From assembly GCA_021779775.1 (NCBI GenBank), contig JAJYAB010000096.1, forward strand, positions 1 to 6,743: a DNA stretch of 6,743 nucleotides, read 5' to 3'. Position 1 is the first letter of the stretch. Each line of letters starts with the position of its first letter. The notes below the pieces were generated by a model. That model was given only the letters and a program-made list of their open reading frames with translations. It had not been told where the DNA came from and ran no database searches. The translations under genes and the position numbers were made by a program. This DNA is from Actinomycetes bacterium (lineage in GTDB: Bacteria; Actinomycetota; Acidimicrobiia; Acidimicrobiales; UBA8190). Shown here piece by piece: positions 5,835 to 6,743 of the stretch.

Positions 5835-6743
5835 ATGACTTCCGCCGACCCGCCCGGACCGCTGGAGCTCGGTCGTGGTGTGGTCGTGGGTCCCGGGCAG
5901 CGGGTTCCCGGGCCGTGGTCCGGGGCGCTCCGGGTCCGTGTCGGTCCCGATGACCTCGCCGCGCCCGCCACAGCGGTGGACGTCCTGCAGCGTTCCTGGT
6001 CCGAACGGGCTCCGGTGGTCGTCGAGCTGGCCGCCGACCCCGACGAGCTCCGTCAGCGGCAGGTATGCGACGATCCGCCCTACGCCGTTCCTGTCGGCAT
6101 GACGTTTGCCCGGGAGCAGCTGCAGTTCCTGGTATGGGCCAATTCCTACGACGCCCGGGGGGCGCACGGCACTCCCGTGTGGTGGCACGGGCGGCGGGCG
6201 GTCCGCCTCCTCGGCCGCCTCGGGACGCACGGCGGTGGTCCGGCCGACATCCTCCTGCCTGACGGCACGCCAAGCTACGTGGACGGCGGGCCGGCATCGC
6301 CACCCATGCTGGCCGGCGGTCAGGCGGTCATCCACCGGTGGGACGTCGAAGCCGGCTCCCTCAGGTGCGCAGGACACGGTGCGCCGGAAGCGTCGCTCGC
6401 TCCCGACCAGCTGGCGGCCGTCGGCCATGTCCGTGGCCCGGCCCGGGTGATCGCCCCCGCCGGATCCGGGAAGACCCGGGTGCTGACCGAGCGGCTCCGT
6501 CATCTGGTGGCCGACCGGGGAGTGCACCCGTCGACGGTGACGGCGGTGGCCTTTAACACGAACGCTGCCGACGAGCTCCGCTCGCGCTGCGCGGGCTTCG
6601 CATCGTCAGCCGGCCCCCATGTCCGGACTATCAACAGCCTCGCCTACGCCGTGTGCGCCGGCATCGGGGCGACGCCGGCCGGCCCGCTGCGGGTGGCCGG
6701 CGAGCCGGAGGTCCGCGACATCGTCGACGCGGTGTTCGGCGTG
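5835..6743 (+). CDS. UvrD/Rep-family (SF1A) DNA helicase, N-terminal part (3' end outside window)
   Basis: The frame from the ATG at 5835 stays open for 303 codons to the window edge. The helicase core starts near residue 194: a Q-motif-like LAPDQLAAV, a Walker A APAGSGKT (residues 207-214) in ARVIAPAGSGKTRVL, motif Ia AVAFNTNAADELRSR (237-251) and motif Ib VRTINSLAYAV, where the usual THF/S-type histidine is Asn. The Walker B and later motifs lie outside the window. The ~190 residues before the core are not a standard UvrD segment; they include FLVWANSYDARG and VWWHGRRAVRLLGRLG and may be a separate domain of unknown role. Such helicases unwind DNA 3' to 5' in repair or recombination. An AddA/RecB-like or UvrD2-like subtype cannot be decided from this part. 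No ribosome site is seen; a leaderless start is possible. Confidence 0.85.
   Translation, partial: MTSADPPGPLELGRGVVVGPGQRVPGPWSGALRVRVGPDDLAAPATAVDVLQRSWSERAPVVVELAADPDELRQRQVCDDPPYAVPVGMTFAREQLQFLVWANSYDARGAHGTPVWWHGRRAVRLLGRLGTHGGGPADILLPDGTPSYVDGGPASPPMLAGGQAVIHRWDVEAGSLRCAGHGAPEASLAPDQLAAVGHVRGPARVIAPAGSGKTRVLTERLRHLVADRGVHPSTVTAVAFNTNAADELRSRCAGFASSAGPHVRTINSLAYAVCAGIGATPAGPLRVAGEPEVRDIVDAVFGV

Noticed and set aside
5712..6527. A 271-codon minus-strand open frame opposite the helicase
   Set aside because: It has no recognisable motif, and the plus-strand frame carries Walker A and motif Ia of a helicase; this is a shadow.

Overview
The window is a high-GC chromosomal segment with dense genes, short intergenic gaps and G/C-rich third positions. 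Its gene types and two possible leaderless starts suggest an actinobacterium, perhaps of the Acidimicrobiia type. That placement rests on style and protein families, not on a marker gene.

Layout. (1) Positions 2-634 (+) hold the 3' part of a gene joining the C-terminal end of a class III PLP aminotransferase to an SCP2 sterol-carrier-like domain. (2) Convergent to it is a minus-strand block that reads, in transcription order: a type II sulfide:quinone oxidoreductase (4801-3608), a three-histidine-box fatty acid desaturase (3497-2430), a CtaA/COX15 heme A synthase (2337-1270) and a YceI-family lipid-binding protein (1260-685). The last two are tightly coupled: the ribosome site of the YceI gene overlaps the ctaA stop. 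An AT-rich promoter-like island lies just before ctaA. (3) Upstream of the SQR gene is an AT-rich regulatory-looking stretch with a nested inverted repeat. It abuts a decayed IS110-family transposase (about 4897-5312, minus) with a frameshift, an internal deletion and a lost catalytic aspartate. (4) On the plus strand follow a DCC-family (DUF393) thiol-oxidoreductase-like gene (5417-5800) and the first 303 codons of a UvrD/Rep-type helicase (from 5835) that runs off the window end.

How they may work together (inference): SQR feeds electrons from sulfide into the quinone pool. Heme A synthase serves an aa3-type terminal oxidase, the enzyme sulfide poisons. YceI proteins bind isoprenoid lipids such as quinones, and the desaturase adjusts the membrane. 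The block therefore looks like an aerobic respiratory and membrane module with a sulfide-handling entry point. No clear new defence or mobile system is visible. The most interesting points are the aminotransferase-SCP2 fusion, two in-frame tandem repeats at the edges of neighbouring membrane-protein genes, the promoter/operator candidates, and the helicase's uncharacterised N-terminal region.
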